The position numbers were made by a program, and so were the translations under genes. A DNA stretch of 64,000 nt from Apophysomyces variabilis (taxonomy: Eukaryota; Mucoromycota; Mucoromycetes; Mucorales; Mucoraceae), in contig MZZL01000391.1 in the NCBI GenBank assembly GCA_002749535.1, forward strand, positions 567,149 to 631,148. The letters run 5' to 3'. The notes under the pieces were generated by a model. The model saw only the letters and a program-made list of their open reading frames with translations. It searched no databases and had not been told where the DNA came from. Positions within the stretch are counted from its first letter, which is position 1. The number at the start of each line of letters is the position of its first letter. This document shows, one piece after another, positions 60,845 to 64,000 of this stretch.

Positions 60845-61995
60845 TTAACCTCCTTTTTTACCCTTTCTTTCATCTGTGCTCTTCCTACACTCCCATTTTT
60901 ACACTTCTTCCCCTTTGATCCTTTACCTTAGTAATTTAATTCTGTAGACAACCGATCCAGTGTTCTCAGCCGAATTATCTCTAGATATCCGCACTAGTAC
61001 TACCCGGGACAATGTAACTATGTTATATCATAAACTTATTAGCGAAAAGTTATTCTTCACCACTGCTGATATTCAGCTAAGATCCACACGTTATCTATTG
61101 AAGATGTACTCCAGCATAATCCGAAATAAACAATAGATCATTTCATAGCTGGTTTTTATAATCTATTTATTCACGGGCTCATGTAGGATAAGTATACGAG
61201 AAAAGCTCCATAGGAAGATATCCAAGGATGTATCTGCAGTCGATGAGATGGGTAAAGTGTTAATAATGCCGGTATCGACCACAGGGTTTAAGAGGACAAG
61301 AGAATCACATCATCTGTCGGCTATAACTTGCTATTATTTATTATGAACATGTTTGACCTATCCTTGGAGTGCACGAAAACACGAAGATAAGAGTAGTTGC
61401 TACACTCGTTCATGTATCAGAGAGTGGAGATGATAGTTGCTACAAACATATTTCAACCAAGAAGGATGATTTTCAGTTTTGCTGCTGCAAAGTAGCTATT
61501 TTTTAACTAAGGAGGGAAGCGAATATGTGAGGTATCAGTCACCCCATGTTGGTCCTGTGGAAAAGAACTGGTCAAGACATTCATTTAGGATTTTTTTCAG
61601 TCCGCAGATCTTTAATCACTGTCTGTAGACAAGTATAGGGGATTAGGTTTCACTCATGTATGCTTACAACATTTACCGCGAGCGCTTCTGGATTGACACC
61701 TTTCTCACACAGGGATATGCACAATACTAACGATTCACGATCGAGCCCAGTGTTTAAAAGATTGGAGATTTCATGGACAACTGTCAATGCAAGGATGGTT
61801 ACGTGCTTGGATGAAAGGACACTATTTAAATTAACATACTATCTATTGCTTCTTGAACTTCAGGCCGTTGATCCATTTAGACACGAGAAAAATCTAGCAA
61901 GGGAAACGACGGTCGCCGTGACGTTTCATTGCTGCCAAATGAATATGCTGCACATGTATATTGCTTTTATTGATATTGGAGTTCTATAACTTTTC
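60845..61995. other. Convergent intergenic region
   Basis: Ras 3' UTR (C/T-rich start) and the 3' side of the cyclophilin gene. A 109-codon plus-strand frame at 61660-61989 has an ATG but no recognisable protein features and is not called. Confidence 0.5.
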
Positions 61996-62795
61996 TTATT
62001 CTTTGAGCTCGCCGCACTCCACAATCTTTGCTGAAGCCAAGGGTCTTCCAGTAGGATGACCAATACTTTCTAAAGCTTTTAACACCTCGTCACCCTCGAC
62101 CAACTGACCGAACACTGTGTGGTTGCCGTCCAACCAAGGGGTCTTGTCAAAAGTAATGAAGAATTGCGATCCATTGGTATTCTACAAAATTTATCAGTAT
62201 AAATTAGTGTAGTATCGACAACTTACAGGTCCGGCATTAGCCATAGACAGAACACCACGACCAGAATGCTTTAAGGTGAAGTTTTCGCTGAAAGAAGCCG
62301 GTAAATTTACTCGCTTCATATCAAACCTTCCTTTCAGGGACTTACTCAGGGAACTTTCGGCCATAGATGGATTCACCACCGCGCCCATCACCCATGGTAA
62401 AATCTAATGTAGACTTACTTATGTACACCATGATCATGGGGCTCACTTACCACCTCCTTGAGCCATGAAGCCAGGAATAATTCGATGGCTAAATTCCAGG
62501 ATCAGTTCCCTTCTGTATCTAGGCTCAATCATATCTCATGAGACTTACAAAGAACTACCCTTGAAATGAAGCGGCTTTCCGGAGACACCTTGACCTTTTT
62601 CACCAGTGCAAAGGGCGCGGAAGTTTTCGGTGGTTTTAGGGCAAGTGTCCGAGAAAAGCTACATTTCACCGAGAGACCAGATGAATGAGAGGCAAAAAAG
62701 GCGTAATATATTTCTACCTTAAAAGTCATGCGACCAGCAGCTTTTCCTTGGATAGCAACATCAAAGAACACCTTGGAGAATTTTTTAGCGGCCAT
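61996..62795 (-). CDS. CPR1: Cyclophilin A-type peptidyl-prolyl isomerase
   Basis: Catalyses cis-trans isomerisation of X-Pro bonds and is the target of cyclosporin in fungi. Exons 62795-62718, 62658-62549, 62488-62451, 62403-62346, 62287-62227 and 62181-61996 encode 176 aa without a signal peptide, so it is probably cytosolic or nuclear. Active-site residues are all present: [13 protein letters not shown] (the catalytic Arg, Phe and Gln), [15 protein letters not shown], and [11 protein letters not shown] with the cyclosporin-contacting Trp and His. [12 protein letters not shown] and KFPDENFTLKH are also standard. The spliced product matches the family without gaps. Confidence 0.95.
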
Positions 62796-62892
62796 GGCGA
62801 AACGTCAACAGTATAGTTCAACGCGCTACTGGGTTTTTCAAATGTTTTGAAGTACCGGAGAGTCAAATTTTGCAGAATCATCCAATCAAACC

Positions 62893-63120
62893 ATGAAGAT
62901 TCCAATAAGAGATTTTGAATCAAAAGCTTATGCTCTTTCAGAGGTAAGTGCAACTACATCCCAAAGTCATAGATAACCATCCTACTAATTAGAACGTAAT
63001 TCTAAACGACCCAGTGGTTAAAACAGTTGAGGATACTGGAAAATATCACCAAAAACAGTGTAGCCGATTTTGTTTGCGTAATGCAAAACGCCAGATGTCT
63101 GTATGATGTATGGAAAGACA
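62893..63120 (+). pseudogene. Possible N-terminal relic of an ornithine decarboxylase-like gene
   Basis: An ATG at 62893 starts 17 codons, then a GT-AG intron (62944-62992). The next segment reads NVILNDPVVKTVEDTGKYHQ. After a one-base frame change comes ADFVCVMQNARCLYDVWKDS, followed by a good donor (gtaagt at 63121). The order DPVVK.VEDTG then (D/F)(F/Y)V..L..AR.LY..W resembles the start of eukaryotic ornithine decarboxylase. The expected next block with the PLP Lys (PFYAVKCN) was not found downstream, so only a broken piece seems to remain. It is divergent from the cyclophilin gene, about 100 bases away. The assignment is by eye and uncertain. Confidence 0.35.
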
Positions 63121-64000
63121 GTAAGTAAAGGCTGAACCTTATCAAATATATCAATTACAATAACTAAACAAAGTCAGTAGTAATTTTCAACGTAAATAGT
63201 TTGAATTACTGAGTATTACGTCGAGACATACTGTTTATTGACTACTAGATTAGGATCGTAGTAGAGGATTATAGGGCTACAATTCCAGGGTCAGAATGGA
63301 TACAGCTGGAAAAGAGTTCTTTATTCTCTAAGCGCAGACTAATTAAATAGCTGGCTTTCAATTCTACTTCTACTTTCTACTTTCGGCTAATTCTATAACA
63401 CATCTCATGGAGGCTTACGTGATATATAAACCAAGCTATGGTTCCCCAACTGTCTGACCCTTGTTCTCAATATCTTGTAGATTCTCTCACGAACAAAATG
63501 ATCACGGAACTTTTTGTTTATTCTACAATATCAGCCTCCTCAATACGTGAGGTCTTATCCATAGCTGCCCCTCTGTGTTCAACAAATGAGAATAACACTT
63601 CCTATTGGGACCGCTATTCGTGGCGTAATCAGTCATTACAACAATAAGTGACAGAAGATTAGAAAATGAAAGACTTCAAAAATTCCACTAAATATGATCC
63701 TGTTTTGTTTATAAAGTGCGATCCAGAATGCATATCAAGGAAAGTTTGATTGTTCTTGCTAATGAAAACAAAGATGAATACATATTTTAGTGGTAAAGTT
63801 AACAATGAGTGTACAAAGAATTAGTATCAATAGCCCTTCTTTGAGCAGACGATAACCACGAATGATACATTCTACCTGTATCATCTCTAGATCAATTCAT
63901 TGATCTCATACACACTGGTCCATCCTCGTACATCAGGTAAATGAAACCTTACTGACAGTGGCCGTCAAATGATTGCTGCCTTCTCTTCGGCAGTCAAACA
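63121..64000. other. AT-rich region at the window end
   Basis: No gene recognised. A 69-codon plus-strand frame near 63438 has no family resemblance. The remainder of the decarboxylase-like gene is not here. Confidence 0.45.

Noticed and set aside
61660..61989. 109-codon plus-strand frame with ATG
   Set aside because: Composition and lack of any motif or splice-site context suggest chance; no support as a gene.
1..64000. tRNA, rRNA, CRISPR, bacterial operon or viral signals
   Set aside because: No paired A/B boxes of a tRNA, no array of regular repeats, no viral protein; ttcgaatc-like matches fall in genes or are isolated.

Overview
The window looks like nuclear DNA of an early-diverging filamentous fungus, most likely Mucoromycota (Mucorales-like). 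Genes are dense with short introns (about 40-80 nt). The gene set mixes universal fungal proteins (ERMES subunit Mdm34, a PDR-type ABC transporter, a Kre9/Knh1-like wall-protein family) with ones missing from many yeasts (DHX29-type helicase, serine racemase-like enzyme). I saw no tRNA, rRNA, CRISPR array, intact transposon or virus. All gene models below were spliced by eye. Every junction was checked for a GT-AG (or GC-AG) border and for reading-frame continuity.

Layout. 0-3 kb: 3' end of a protein tyrosine phosphatase (+), then MDM34 (-). 3-4 kb: degenerate coding-like sequence that is repeated near 39.3-39.7 kb. 4.8-7.5 kb: two paralogous surface proteins (-). 9.3-11 kb: 2-oxoglutarate dehydrogenase E2 (+). 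12.1-17.3 kb: a 1,652-aa DUF3712/LEA-2-like membrane protein (-). 17.3-21.3 kb: a 4-kb gene-poor gap. 21.3-26 kb: full-size PDR ABC transporter (+). 27.2-31.2 kb: acetyl-CoA synthetase and a FAM210-like mitochondrial protein (+). 31.6-33.8 kb: a 12-exon PLP aminotransferase (+). 33.8-36.6 kb: three genes on (-), a Med29-like candidate, a small coiled-coil protein overlapping it, and an Erf2-type DHHC palmitoyltransferase. 37.4-38.2 kb: U1 snRNP protein C (+). 40.8-44 kb: serine racemase-like enzyme and Lunapark (+). 44.6-48.1 kb: nucleoporin Nup58/Nup49 and nucleoside diphosphate kinase (+). 48.7-54.1 kb: 22-exon DHX29-like helicase (+). 54.5-57.3 kb: two more members of the surface-protein family (-). 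60-60.8 kb: Ras GTPase (+). 62-62.8 kb: cyclophilin (-), head-to-head with a probable ornithine decarboxylase relic.

The window is not one pathway. Functional links are loose: Ras ends in a palmitoylatable CC-CaaX tail and an Erf2-type acyltransferase is present; E2 and acetyl-CoA synthetase both serve central acyl-CoA metabolism; U1-C, Med29-like, Nup58 and DHX29 belong to the gene-expression chain. The two most unusual themes are (1) four paralogous type I surface proteins sharing one exon plan but with unrelated cytoplasmic tails, in two clusters about 50 kb apart, and (2) four GC-AG introns, one of them in the gene for U1-C, the factor that helps U1 snRNP recognise 5' splice sites.
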